64,000 nucleotides of DNA from Spodoptera frugiperda (lineage: Eukaryota > Arthropoda > Insecta > Lepidoptera > Noctuidae). The stretch covers positions 7,877,545 through 7,941,544 of the forward strand of contig NC_064216.1 in NCBI RefSeq assembly GCF_023101765.2, read 5' to 3'. The notes beneath the pieces were generated by a model. It worked only from the letters and a program-made list of their open reading frames with translations, was not told where the DNA came from and did no database searches. The position numbers and the translations under genes are program-made. The first letter of the stretch is position 1, and each line of letters opens with the position of its first letter. Positions 24,001 to 37,450 of this stretch are shown here, piece by piece.

Positions 24001-26057
24001 AACACAATAGTACCTGAAGTTTCTGTTAAGGTCTACTCCCACGCATTGACCGCGGTGCCACGCACGATTTTTACGCCACATGCGATCAGTGGTGTGCGAG
24101 TAGTGGTACCCATCTGGATTCACCACTGGTAGAAAATACCTAGAATTTAAGGGGCTGTTGCCAAGCTTGGCCTATGTTCAGATGGACAAACAGACGTATG
24201 CTTACAATTACATGCGTTTTATTCAGCCTAAAGCCTAGGCCTCAATAAAATGTATGTAAATATCTGAACGTAGGCTTAGCTTTAAGGGATATATAAAATT
24301 TTATTTAGTGTGCTGTATGAAATAATAGATAATATTAGACCTTGTTGGTCAAATAAAATAAATAAGCTCAGGGTCCGTATTTTTACTGTAAATGTTAAAA
24401 GACTTTTGTTGTTTTCCGTTCCAAAACGAAATGTTTGCCTTCGGAAGAAATAAAAATACAGAAAATCTATTTTTGTGTTAATAAAGGGCGTAATTAAGAA
24501 TTTGTGAAGTAATTACCAGTCCTTATTTCTGATGCACTCTGGAAGCGTATCAAAGTTCCTGCTGATATGGTTGGCGAGGAACGTGTTGACGGCGGGCGCG
24601 ATCCACTCACGCGCATGAATGCCCGCGTCCACCCACACCGCTGAGTTGCTTGCGTTGCTGTTAGAAATCTTTAGGATCTAGGTACAGATAGGAATAATCT
24701 AAACTGATGCTTAAGAAGAACAGTTCATTAACTTATTGATATAGTTGAAGAAATAATTATTGTACTTTAATATTTAACGGCCCAATTGAAGAGGCAGAAC
24801 TAAATACTATCCAACTTCAAGGTACAACACCTACGTACGAAGCAAAATCTATAGGCTTTGTGGGTAAGAGTTAAAAATGTCACCTTCAGCCCTCGACCTT
24901 CGACTGACGTGCCAATGATCCCCGTAGTGCACAGTGCGGGGAAGTCAGCTTCCAAGTCATCCATGAATTTGTAAATAACTGACAGCTGGTGGTAGTCCCG
25001 CCAATCCATGGCCTCGTCATAGTGCACCGATTTGACTTTCTCATCTTGCAATGACACAATTAGAATGGGGTTTACAATCCATATTGACGTTGTTGACTAA
25101 AGGTAAGTCTACACGCTCTCATCGTACGCATCGTACGCATCGGACGGATTGCGTCATATGGATAATTTTTTCAGACTGCGTCCACTGTATCGGATTGCTA
25201 TTGCCACTTTCACTCGGATTTTGGCCATCGGCATTCTTTATGTTATCATCGGTACGCATCGCATGTAGGTATTGGCGACGTACAGCGTCCGTACGATGCG
25301 GGTCAGAGGACGTAGTTCTATGAGTTTCTATACAAGGCAAGTGAAAATCCGTTGCGTGCGATGCGTCCGTTGCGTACGATGCGGGCCTGTGGACTTTAAC
25401 AATGACTAGAAGTTCAGTTAAAGGCTGACATAACTTACCTTTTGGTACATTAAAGTTTATCTTCTTGATAGGAGTACATTTCTTCATTCTAGATTCAATG
25501 ATGACGGGATTGTTTACGAAGTTCTTATCAATAAAGCATTCTATAATAGGTTTGGTTGGTGCATTTTCTGCAGGACCAAAATATTTATTTTTATCTTTCT
25601 TTGTTTTAGCTGCAGCTTCTTGTGGGTGAGATTTTTTTCTGTTCTTGCCATCTTCAGTGTTTTCATTGGCGTCGAGGTCACATTTTATATTTTGGTTGCT
25701 AAAAGGTTTCGGTTTAATGGGTCGTGGAATGTTTGGCATAACACGCTTCCGATGGAAGTCACTCCCAGCGATGTTCGACTTTCCTGGAGTTTTCTGCATG
25801 GTTGGTTTAGCAGCAGAAAAGAGTTGCTAAGACATCGAATGGAAAACTATCTTCTAATTTTACGCTAGACTTTTTTATTGATGGTTCCATCATGTCCGGT
25901 GATGGATCCATTGTGTTAAAATCATTTATTGAGTGTGCAACGTTCTTTTTAAGGTTTATTTGCAATTTAAATACCTAACATGGTTCGTAAAATTGAGATC
26001 TGTTTGATTTATGTCATTTGACGCGTTGATGCTGTCAAGATAACTTTGGTAAGACAT
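21067..26057 (-). CDS. CP2: M14A carboxypeptidase without pro-domain, Asn-specificity type, long disordered tail
   Basis: Minus-strand exons: first coding exon ending 25439 (start ATG 25799, or 26057 with an unresolved frame problem), then 25044-24884, 24677-24517, 24139-24014, 23477-23381, 22615-22469, 22351-21261, 21109-21067. From 25799 the phases give 728 residues. Residues 1-120 are Lys/Pro/Asn-rich and replace the usual pro-domain; no signal peptide is seen. Catalytic domain from [10 protein letters not shown]: His195 and Glu198 (HAREW), NRNF near 266-269, His319 (LHSYGQ), Tyr371, Glu394. Position 255 in bovine numbering is Asn378 (TSNDF), unlike the Ile of the neighbours. Residues 432-728 are a low-complexity tail with an acidic block ([17 protein letters not shown]) and repeated [KR]-x-[DE]-S-[YFL] motifs. 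The intron after 22469 has a GC donor (AAG/GCATGT). The last 14 codons come from a 43-base exon behind a strong polypyrimidine acceptor. Core well supported; both termini are inference. Confidence 0.85.
23634..23927. repeat. MITE-like inverted-repeat insertion in CP2 intron
   Basis: Left end TATCATACTAGCGGATAGAA pairs with right end CCGCTAGTATGATGGC. The interior is rich in GCAACG/CGTTGC and GCGGC words that can fold on each other. About 290 bases, within the intron between 24013 and 23478 of CP2. Confidence 0.6.
25098..25400. repeat. MITE-like insertion related to the one at 20454
   Basis: Opens with CATCGTACGCATCGTACGCA and closes with TGCGTACGATGCGGGCCTGT. The same GTACGATGCG/GGCC words as the CP1-intron copy, in the first intron of CP2, directly after its putative N-terminal exon. 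Confidence 0.6.
25827..25979 (-). other. Frame-conflict segment at the CP2 N-terminus
   Basis: Between the ATG at 26057 and the long open frame starting 25799 (same frame) the reading frame is closed, while an adjacent frame is open and coding-like ([20 protein letters not shown] from 25911). Either a 153-base phase-0 intron (donor CAT/GTTAGG, acceptor GTCTTAG) or two compensating 1-base indels would reconcile it. Not resolvable from this sequence alone. Confidence 0.4.
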
Positions 26058-26778
26058 AGTTTTGGACGAGTCTTGCACATAAATAAAAAGTTTTTAACAC
26101 TTGTGAGATGTTGATTCCGATTGCCGAACGTAATATTTAAAAAGTAATCATTAACACCCATATACCCACATACGATGAAAGACGAAAATTCTCAATAATG
26201 GCTTTAAGTTATTCAATCGTTACATTGAATACCTAAGTGACATTGTAGACCTAAGAACAAAAGGTTCATCTGCCTTCAAAGGGACGGTGAAAACGTTTTT
26301 CACATTGAATACTAAGTCAGTACTGGTAGTTAAGTGCTTAGCGAGGCGACGACGGTGCCCCATAAGCAGCGTCTAATGAAAAACAAAGCAAAGTCATCGT
26401 GTATAAAAATATCAGAAGTACAATTTCGTTGAGAGTTTTGAAGATATATTGAATATTAAAAAAAAATAAGATATTCTATCCTGCTGAGTAATTAATGCAT
26501 AGTATTAAATCAGGTAGTACTGGTGCTTCATTCAAGCTATTATCAAATATCTACATATTTACTGAAAAGTAAAGGTCGTATGCTAACCCCGGGCACAAGA
26601 CCTGGAGGACAAAATACTATTATTCGGTCTTGTTTTCAGTAGTATATCAAAACCGAAAAACACAAAAGCACTTTATTCCTATGGATTGAATATGAGATTC
26701 CACTCACCAAGACAGCTATTGCCAGTGCAAAACTTGATAGTTCCTTGCAACGATATTAATAATTAAAAAAAATCATTC

Positions 26779-26873
26779 TTAACCCTTTAACGCAGTTAAG
26801 CAGCAACTATAAAAGTTACAACTGCGAAAAGTTATAAGTTGCTTATTTACAACTGCGGCGGTTAAAGAGTTAA
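26779..26873. repeat. Short MITE with TTAA target duplication
   Basis: TTAA at 26779-26782 and 26870-26873 flank a 87-base unit beginning CCCTTTAACGCAGTT and ending AACTGCGGCGGTTAAAGAG. TTAA duplications and CCC/GGG-type ends suggest a piggyBac-derived non-autonomous element. Located just upstream of CP2. Confidence 0.5.
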
Positions 26874-26932
26874 TAATTTCATTGATTTTATCTAGTTACA
26901 AAATAATTATAATTTTAAATAAGATGTCTTAC

Positions 26933-27010
26933 CTTCTGATTTCTCCTGTATGATGGTATCGTCCGCCGATTTACCACCCCTGAACACCCACTAAGCGTCG
27001 GTGCGTACAT
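26933..27010 (-). other. Putative leader exon of CP2
   Basis: Ends with a strong donor AGAAG/GTAAGACA on the minus strand. The matching acceptor would be at 26071 (TTATTTATGTGCAAG), putting ACTCGTCCAAAACTATG at the start of the coding exon. The 78 bases before the donor happen to be an open frame beginning ATG (27010), which is out of frame with CP2 after splicing and would be an upstream ORF. Confidence 0.35.
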
Positions 27011-27659
27011 TTTGCGACTAATTGTTAATCCTCTTTAATTTCGTCTGAATCAAAGCAAAATAGACTTTATTACAGAACTTTAAGAGTGAAAGAAACTGCA
27101 AGAGACTGTTTGTGCAGTTCTGGTGACAATGTTTTGAATAGACAAAAAGATTTGGTGACACGTTTTTAAGGAAAGACAAGATTGTTGTATGTTACTGGAT
27201 CAATGTTTAATTTCCACTGAAAGTTGTAGTGGCAAGTTTATTGTTTAGATACCGGTAAAAGTAAAAAGAACAACAAAGCATTAGACACGTTATAACTATA
27301 CTTTTTGAAGACCTTATTACCATATGCCAAAGAACATCAAAATTCGTTATGAATTACTTTTGGCAATCAATATAACTTATATGTTTACCTTGACTTAAAC
27401 GAAAGAGGATGCGACTGATGGAAATCCTAAAAGATAGCGTCTAACAATAGCAAAAAAAGAAAAGATAATTAACAAACAAAAATACTTAAGAGAGGACCGA
27501 GCCTAAATCTTCTTTAAGCAATAAATAAGAAGACGTATGAGTGATTCGCTAAATCTAACGAGGTAGTAACAAGAGGGAGTGGGGGTTTAAAGGTGGGAGG
27601 TTGGAGGCGGAGGGGGTGTACAATTAAAAAGATAAACGCGCGTAAGACCGAGCCGAGGT

Positions 27660-27897
27660 GACAGTCGGGCGGGTCGCAGTTTGAGTCCGCCGTCTGGTTA
27701 GCGGGCTACCGACAGTCTTGCTCCTTACTAATTATTGCAATCTCACTTTATAGTCTTAGTTCCGTGAGTTTGAATATTTTTTATTTATCATATTTAAGAT
27801 ATAGTAGATAATAAAAATAATGTGTGCAACATTGATCGATTGTAACCACGGAATAATAATTGAAACCTAAAACAATAGTAATCACTGTACTTTAAAG
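27660..27897 (+). other. Putative 5' leader exon, candidate first exon of CP3
   Basis: A GC-rich start (GACCGAGCCGAGGTGACAGT, then CGCAGTTTGAGTCC) turns into AT-rich sequence and ends in a strong donor AAAG/GTGAGTATAT at 27897. The CP3 start-codon exon has a strong acceptor (CTTACTCTTTTTAG) ending at 33860, so it needs an upstream leader exon on this strand. Pairing the two is inference. Confidence 0.3.
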
Positions 27898-30800
27898 GTG
27901 AGTATATATAAACTACAACATTTTCTCTGGAGCATTTCTGTGTAATGTAATTTCTTTACTTAAATCTTATAAATGGTAAATACAGGCAAAAGCTCAGTTT
28001 CCTAAGCATTTTAGTTCGTAAAAGGATGATACACTAAAACATATTACAGAACGGCTCGTCGTTCTGTTACAAGTAAATATTGTAGTCTATACTCTCTTTA
28101 GAATCACTGTATTGTATCCTTCCTACATCTCAAAATCTTGGTTCATTAATCGCAATATCCATAAACATAGATTCTGACACTATATCAGAATCCAGAAATA
28201 TAGCCTGAACCATACTTAGCTAGCCACAATACACCGTCAACAACCACTTGACCAAGGATTTCAATTTTATGGATTAATATTTTGCTGAGTAAAGTACTAG
28301 GGTCGCAGAGGTTGTGTAGAGTTGTACGCATATCGCAGTAAACAGAATGGATTGACTGGCTCACTACACACCAGTAACCCAGTTTGCTGTTTCAACTTGC
28401 TATGAGTATGAAGCAGCTACTACTGTTTCTATATTCCTTTTTGGAATACTTTGAAATTGTATTGTATTATTTAAATTGTTAAGACATTAAATTGTATTTT
28501 CGTTTATTGTATTTATCTGAGTTTTCTTCGATATTGGACCATAGCCATATTTCGTTACAATGTGGCCTATAAGTATTTATTATATTAGAGCTTACTACTA
28601 CTATGTATAAAAATTGGTCATATATTTTTAGGTAGGTACCGTTTTATAATACATACACATCTATATCGACAAAAAAAGGAAAATGGGATCTATCCATTAA
28701 CCATGTTGTATCTTAATTTTATTGACCTTGAGTGTTGGGGTTTACAAGAAACACACACTGAGTACTAGAGCAGAACAGTAGAGTGAGGATCAAGTGAGAA
28801 TTTAAAATCCCCGTACAAATGGTAGGGGAATCTGTTTCATTAGTGGGGAGTGCATAGGCGAGACGAGGGTGAGTGGAGCGCTTACAGAAAATATCTGATT
28901 ACATGTAATTATCGAGCCGGTCCCGGTCCAGCGATACTCGGCCGCAATTCTTCTATACAATAATGCTGTATAAAGCAATGCTAATGATTAGAAGGACTTT
29001 ACAGATGGTGTTTAAATAATTATAATGAGATTATGATGATAAGAATAAAAAAAGATTTCTACTTTTCTTGTACTTTGTCATGCTATGCCAATGTGAGACA
29101 TGTGTTTTATTTAGTTTGTTTTTTAATTTAATACCTAATAGTTGTCCTATTATTCAGTAATGATATTAATCCATCTACCTAAAGGCAAAGACCTGATTTG
29201 ACCATCTTGATTTCTTCATAACATATAGTGTTACTAAGAGCGTAATAGGAACTAAACTAGAAACTGTTCCGACTCCCACACCAATCCCTGATGAGACAAA
29301 TCGTGATTTGTATAGTAATGACCTCAATAAAAGGCTTTAAGTAATGGATGTCAATTCATTATGTTTATTGGATGAAGGATTAGCTTAGTGATCTCATGGA
29401 AGTGAGACTGCTTAGCTAGTAGTGATTATAAGTACTACTGTTGATAAAGTTGGGTATATTTTCCGGGTCATGCAAACCGATAGCTTTTCCACTGAGTTTT
29501 AGAGATTAATCTAGCAGCTAGCGGCCAACAAAGAGTTGCTCCGAGGGGAAATCGAACCCGCTACGTTACGCTACGTTACACGGCAGCCGGTTGCCCAACC
29601 ACCGCTAAACGTTTAACTGGCAAAACAGACATACCAAAATAGTATATGCATTTCGAAGAATAAGAAGTGTATGTAATTTAAAAATTACAAAACAGGTATG
29701 TAACCTGTCAGAATCACAAAGATGATACGACCATCAAATCTTTTTTTCCATTCTACGGTAGAACATTCTAGTTCACTGTCCGTCGTACATATCAATTAGA
29801 CGGGGTGTAGTCGTTCGCGCCACTATCTTCACGACCATCCCCTTAATTATCGGGTAGACGGTAAGCCAAGTTATTGCCACCCACTGATGCTTGCATCTTA
29901 ACTAGATTAGCTGTCGAATTCTGCTCTTTACGATCTCCTACACAGCTTAACTTTCTACGACTTTTGTTGTTTAATGGAGCGAGAGATAGTAAATTGATTA
30001 TGGGAATTGTATCTTATTTTAAGTAGATATTAGGTTTCTTTTTATGTCTAAATAGTGTAAATATTTTGGGCCTTATTGGACATATGTTTAAAATGTATGA
30101 GTAATGGCCAAACGTCGACATAATAATATATGTACCTATAGTAAAACAAAACAAAAATGCTAGTGTAGTGTTGGTAATCTTTCTTGTAACTTATTCATAG
30201 TCCTAAAAGTAAAAAGAAAAATCGTAATGATTCTTCTTTCCTATAGAAAATCTTTTTTATTTATTTTTATAAATACCACCACCATTTTCGTCCAATCACA
30301 GTGAAATTCGAGCTGGGAAAAGCGTGTAACAACAACTAGTTGTCGGAGCTAAGTCAGCGTGAGCCGTGTCCGTTACAATCAATCTCATTTGTTGCAATTA
30401 GCGGGACGCCGTCTGCCGTCCGCGTCACAGTTCGCCCGGGGAAGTTTGGAGCGGACGCTTACTAGCGATGTCGTAGCGATCAAGTTTTGTCACACTTTTT
30501 GGCTGCTAATTGTACTGTTGTAGATGATTGACTAAGTAGTGTTTTGGTCTTTTGCCAGCGGATGATATAATAGACCTAATGGATTTCTGGATTTGACTAT
30601 AATAACAATAATGGTTTCACGTAGATGCAGACTTTAGACGTCACCCCTATCCCCCAATGCAATTTATGCTATGACTATTATAAAAACCTATATAAATGGC
30701 AGATATTTTATAAATCTGAAAGAAAGTTGTAATAATTCTTGGCTGAACATACAACCAAGTGTTCAAGACCGAGATTCCTGATCAGTTTCTCAAAACGTTA

Positions 30801-31680
30801 TCCTTTCTACGACATAGGTACCAAAATGTCCAGTCCACCAAAATCCAGAATAGTGATTCGTCGCATCGTGTCATTGTGCCCGTGTGATTGGCTGGCCACC
30901 GCAACGTGGTGGAACGCGCGGAGTTTTCTGCTCGCGGTTTTCTAATCTGAGCGCAAAATTCGTTCGCGTTTTCGACAGTTCCATTGAAATGTTTTATTCG
31001 TTGTAAAAAGTATATCTACTCTACTCAGTTTGTTTATAGTGTTGGTTTTTATTTTAGGAATGTTTAATCTTTAGTCGATTTTATAGATACAGTTTCAAAT
31101 TAGATGTTTTAAATTGTTACAACATACTAATCAATTGTCTTACACCAATTGTGGCGTATGTACGTTATACCGAATTGTATAGAGGAGAAAAAGAATATAA
31201 AATCGAACTTTGCACTGTTGTACGAATATTTGAAAAGAAAATCTAGTAGCCACGAAAGGAGGTTTCTTGATCAGCAACTGCAGACATTTTCAAACAAATT
31301 GTCAGTTGTCAATCACATTTGTCTATACGTTTTTTTTTTTATCAAACGTTAAAATCATTAAATCATACAACATAAATATTTTTATACAATTATTATTTTG
31401 TACAGCATTATATTTGGTTTTTGATAAATCTTCGTGACAAGTTAAATAAATAATGGAAGAAAAAAACAGTAAATTCATTTAAATAAATGCAAAAGGAAAA
31501 ATTACAAGTGTTTTGGTTGGTTTCGTATCAAAACATTACGGGAACAGTTTCGACCCAAGTTCTTAAGTAGCAACAGGAATATATGCAACGAAGAACTGGT
31601 GAATTGTTTCTTCATTTTGAAAACACTCGTGGCATAGGTACGTTATTTTGTAAGAACCCAGTGAAAATAAGACTGTGTAA
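27898..31680. other. Non-coding DNA between CP2 and CP3
   Basis: AT-rich with no supportable exon. A SINE head fragment lies at 29530-29612. A GC-enriched island at about 30300-30480 (CGTGAGCCGTGTCCGTTACA, GGACGCCGTCTGCCGTCCGC) resembles a promoter-type segment but has no recognised core motif. Confidence 0.5.
29530..29612 (-). repeat. SINE head fragment
   Basis: Contains AGAGTTGCTCCGAGGGGAAA followed by TCGAACCCGC, the B-box complement of the SINE at 56240. A short duplication, ACGTTACGCTACGTTACAC, lies in the A-box side. No body or tail. Confidence 0.55.
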
Positions 31681-33340
<1,660 letters not shown>

Positions 33341-33880
33341 GTTGATGGTGTTCATGATAATTTACCCGGGTATAAAGTTTTAGAAGAATAATCTCCTCCT
33401 ATGTATCTCCTGGTCATTTTACATGTATTCAGGCCCACAATATACAAACAGAATTGTTCCGGACATCGATTGCCATTCCCTGACCACAATGACTGGCACT
33501 CGATTTGTACACCCCGCTTGGGAATATGAATATAATTCACCAACATATTGTCCAATGTTTAAAATAACTTCACCTGTAAATTAGGACGAATATTTAGAAT
33601 GATATAAATGCGAAAATCGGGTTCGTATTTACAAGATTTTTTTTTGTAATTTTATAGTTTCTTGTTAATATTTTTTTAAACGTTTATATCAGTTTTTTCC
33701 GATAGTTGATTTGATTCTCTTATATTTTTTTGAGGGAACAGTCTTCTGAAATTGATTGATTTATTTTATTTTTAACCGCGGTCGTTCCACTATCGGGCAA
33801 AGGACTCCCTACTTCTTACCTTTTGAAATGCAATAGTTTATTTTATCTTACTCTTTTTAGTCGAATAAACATCGTCCAAA

Positions 33881-36800
33881 ATGAGCGTCGCCTTAAATCC
33901 CATTCAAGCACGGCGAGTCAACGGCACACTGCGAAGACCTGACATGTTCTACGTTTATGATGATGGAACTGAATCAGATAAGAGCTCTGACAAAATATTG
34001 ACTGCTGACTGCGCCGACAATAGCACGCAGACCAAGGAAAACCCAAGTAAAGTATCATTGTATCAGTCACAAGTCGTTGAACCCCGATCTAACGATTAAC
34101 AATCACGATAGTAAAGCTCCGGTTTAAAATAATCTCAGCGGGCCCTTGCTACCTTAATTTAACTACATCTATGCGAAGCTGGGGCGGGTCGCTAGTAATA
34201 TTATAAAGCTGAAGAGTTTGTTTGTTTGAACGCGCTAATTTCCGGAACTACTGGTCCGATTTGAATAATTCTTTTTGTGTTGGGTAGTGCATTTATCGAG
34301 GAAGGCTATAAAACATCACGCTATAACCAATAGAAGCCAAGCAGAGCAGGTGAAACCGCGCGGAAGTAGCTAGTATACTAATATTCTACAAGAAGTCACA
34401 TTTTTGATTTCAGGGCAACGCTTAACAATACCAAAATGTTTAATAACGCCGCGACGAAAACTAAAAAGAGGAAAATGTGAGATAAGTTTACAATTCAGTA
34501 TCTTAGTACCAGTTTGCTTTACGTTTAAAATAATCGAAACGAGAGCGCGTTTGCCGCTCTGACTGGCCGACTCAAATAAACCAACCAATCTCTGACTGGC
34601 CGACTCAAATAAACCCACCAATCAGCGCTGTCGTTTCGATTACTTTAAACGTAAAGAAAAGTCGTACTAAGGGTACATATAAAAAGTAGTTTAGTAATAT
34701 TAGGGAAGATAATGATTTGATTGACGAACCATTTTCTCATTTTCCCCTGAAAACATGACTCAGTATGACGTTGGTTGTGTGATGATTCACAAATTTTGCT
34801 AATTAGTGCAGTTTCTGACCAAAATTTTAAAACACGTTTTCTTATTTCCAGTGAAATTAATGGACTGGAAAAAATACCACAGACTGAGCGTAATATACGC
34901 ATTCATAGAAGAACTAGAAAGGGACTATCCAGCAATATGTACTGTGTCTGTGATTGGAAAATCTGTTGAAGGGAGGGATATTAAGGTAATGTTTCTTATT
35001 AGTCTAGAAAATGTTAGTCTCCTAATAATGTGAAAGTTCATTACTTCCCTCATCGTGCATGGGGCATAGCTCGCAGGAGTCTAGTTTAGAGACCTAAAGC
35101 AAACAGCAATAACTTTATTTCTCTTGTTGATGAATTATAGAACCATGTCGTCTTTCAGCAATGTCGTCGGTAAGCAATCGCTGATGGAAAATAGACACCC
35201 GAAACACCAGACGCATTACAAATGTGTTGCCGGCCTTTGAGTGTTAGGAATTTAAGGGTTGTTGGGGAATCGGGATTTGGGAAGTTCCAAGCCCATTTGT
35301 GCCGAAGCATGGCTCTCCCACGCTTTAATCCGTATCTTACATGTTAAATGATAATTTGGTTATTTTGTCAAAAAAAAAATTGACTCACGATAAAGTTACC
35401 CTGATCAGTGATCATAACATAGGCACTGAACACTAATTACTATGCTTTTTAGGTTATTTAGGCTAGTGCTTTCTCTATCTTCTCCAATGTCTACTTATTT
35501 CCAGATGTTGAAAATATCCAATAGCAACGCAGATAACTCCGGAGTATGGCTGGATGCCTGCATACATTCTCGAGAATGGATTACTGTTGCAGTCATTACC
35601 TACATAGCTGATATGATTGTCAAAAACTTTCATACGCTTTCTTCTGCTGTGACTAGTAAAGATTGGTAATTTGTGTTATTTTCTTAACATCTTTTCTAAA
35701 TTACGTACATAACTAGCAAACCCGTCGAAATCCGGTTCGCCGCCAATGATTTTCCCTGTTTTCCTGCTTTTCTCTTGATTTTTCTTTGCTATAAACCACA
35801 CGCAGCCCAAAACTTTTCCAACGAATGTAAAACCGTGGAAATCGGTTCGTGGGTTCTGGCGTTATAGCGCCAGGAAGAAAAACCCGACTTATTTTTATAT
35901 AATAATATCTAATTTAATATTATTTATAAAATATATTAAGGGTTTTCTCAAAAGTCCTTTATTTATGAAAAATTACAGTCTGTTTTTGATTGATGTGACC
36001 CGGTTTTGTTTCCAGGCATATTATACCAGTTCTAAATCCAGATGGTTACGAATACACGCACACACATGAACGAATGTGGAGAAAAAATCGAGCGAGATAT
36101 GGAGGAGAATGTGTGGGTGTGGATCTCAATAGAAATTTTAGGTACGTTTCTCCATGTTGAGTATTTATTTACTTTTTAACTTAAATTAATATGAATTATT
36201 TATTGTATGGTTCATGTATACAGTTCACAGAACAGCACATTTTGTTTAGGTACATAATTATTGTTGATATTGTTGACCAAAAGAGTAAATAAAACGTTAC
36301 GATATTATATTAAAAATACTTCAACCTATGGATCATTCTGACTCGAGACTTCCCGCAACAGGAGAAAGCTACCCAACAACATCAAGTTATTGATTAACCA
36401 ACTATTAATTTCCATAATGTTCTCTAGCTACGGTTGGGGCCAACTCACCGGGGAAGACGGCTCATCAGATGAACCAAACCATATCTTCTATAGAGGTCCT
36501 ACGCCATTTTCTGAACCAGAAACTATTGCAGTAAGGGTACGTACAACTTGATTTTGATTCGACTAGAACATATAAATCTGATGGAAACTAGAAATATATG
36601 TAAAGTCCGTAGCTAGTGGCAGTGAGTTAAGAATTCCTCATTATAACTCTTCTGTTTCAGGATACAATACTGGCATCAATAACACCTTTCAAGGTGTTCA
36701 TCTCCTTTCATAGCTACTACGAGCTGATCATCTTCCCGTGGGGCAACAGACAGGATCCGTGTCCCGACTACCTGCACCTGCTGGAAGGTGGCGCCGTCAT

Positions 36801-37251
36801 GGCAAGGGTAACTCCACGTAAGAACCTAGTAGATTGGTAGTATTTGACTGTTATTTATTTACGATTCTCATTCAGTTTGTAAATAAACTGAGTGATACTA
36901 TCAAAAGCACCCACTTAATAAGAAATATTCTGGCCTTTGCCCTGCAGTGGGACGAACATGGTTGAAATCTAAATCTAAATCTAAGAAATATTCAGAAGTG
37001 TTATGTTTCAGGCAATACATGAAACGTCCGGAAAGACTTATAAAGTCGGAAACACAAAGGACCTCACTTACTACGCATGTGGGACCAGTATCGACTGGAG
37101 CTATTCGATAGCGAAGATACCATACTCCTACATGCTAGAGCTTAGAAGTAAGCAACACAGGTTTAGACTGCCGAAAGACCAAATAATAGAGAACTGCAAA
37201 GAAATTTGGAATGCCGTCAAGAATTTGATGGACTACGTTGATGAACATTGA
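33881..37251 (+). CDS. CP3: M14A zinc carboxypeptidase lacking pro-domain, Ile-specificity type
   Basis: Seven coding exons: 33881-34046, 34852-34985, 35505-35665, 36016-36141, 36428-36536, 36661-36807, 37012-37251. All are GT-AG and in phase, giving 360 residues. The start ATG at 33881 follows TCGTCCAAA and has an in-frame TAA between it and the acceptor at 33860, so it is well fixed. The first 55 residues ([20 protein letters not shown] onward) are hydrophilic: no signal peptide, no M14 pro-domain. The catalytic domain begins [10 protein letters not shown]. His121/Glu124 in HSREW and His249 (SFHSYYE) bind zinc; NRNF at 192-195, Tyr301 and Glu324 complete the site; Ile308 predicts A-type specificity. 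AATAAA at 37352-37357. Convergent with CP4. Confidence 0.92.
34190..34375 (+). repeat. Dispersed repeat (AAGCTGAAGAGTTTG family), copy 1
   Basis: ATTATAAAGCTGAAGAGTTT through GTGAAACCGCGCGGAAGTAG. A second copy with the same start and end lies at 51900-52078. Such units are common in moth genomes, probably LINE 3' tails or SINE-like. In the first intron of CP3. Confidence 0.7.
34502..34671. repeat. 170-bp MITE with 47-base inverted repeats in CP3 intron
   Basis: Left end CTTAGTACCAGTTTGCTTTA and right end complement CTTAGTACGACTTTTCTTTA continue paired through ACGTTTAAA and ATCGAAACGA to about 47 bases with few mismatches. The core has two tandem copies of a roughly 32-base unit, CTGACTGGCCGACTCAAATA followed by AACC. 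Confidence 0.75.
35145..35335 (+). repeat. Dispersed repeat (TTACAAGTGCGTTGCCGGCC family), copy in CP3 intron
   Basis: Contains TAAGCAATCGCTGATGG, ACACCAGACGCATTACAAAT and GTGTTGCCGGCC followed by TTAAGGGTTGTTGGGGAATC. Three other copies are in the window (47838, 62545/63192, 63843). Confidence 0.7.
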
Positions 37252-37351
37252 AGTAACGAACGTCTTCACCAATACAGTGTGCTGTTAATATATAATTTGG
37301 TGCAGTTGCTGTTACGTGAACAAAAACTGCCGCCAGTAATGTAAGCGTCTA

Positions 37352-37390
37352 AATAAAAAGCGATATACACGTATCATTTGCACGTTTATT
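37352..37390. promoter_or_regulatory. Facing poly(A) signals of CP3 and CP4
   Basis: AATAAA for CP3 on the plus strand at 37352-37357 and AATAAA for CP4 on the minus strand at 37390-37385 (TTTATT on the plus strand). The two transcripts therefore end within a few tens of bases of each other and probably overlap. Confidence 0.65.
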
Positions 37391-37450
37391 TGTGTAGAAC
37401 TAACAAAACATGTACGGATACTTTTAAGTTTAAACGTATTACAAAACGAA

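Noticed and set aside
25620..25868. Plus-strand open frames opposite the CP2 N-terminal exon
   Set aside because: Shadows of the minus-strand coding frame; composition fits the CP2 strand (Lys/Pro/Asn-rich) and its donor and phase.
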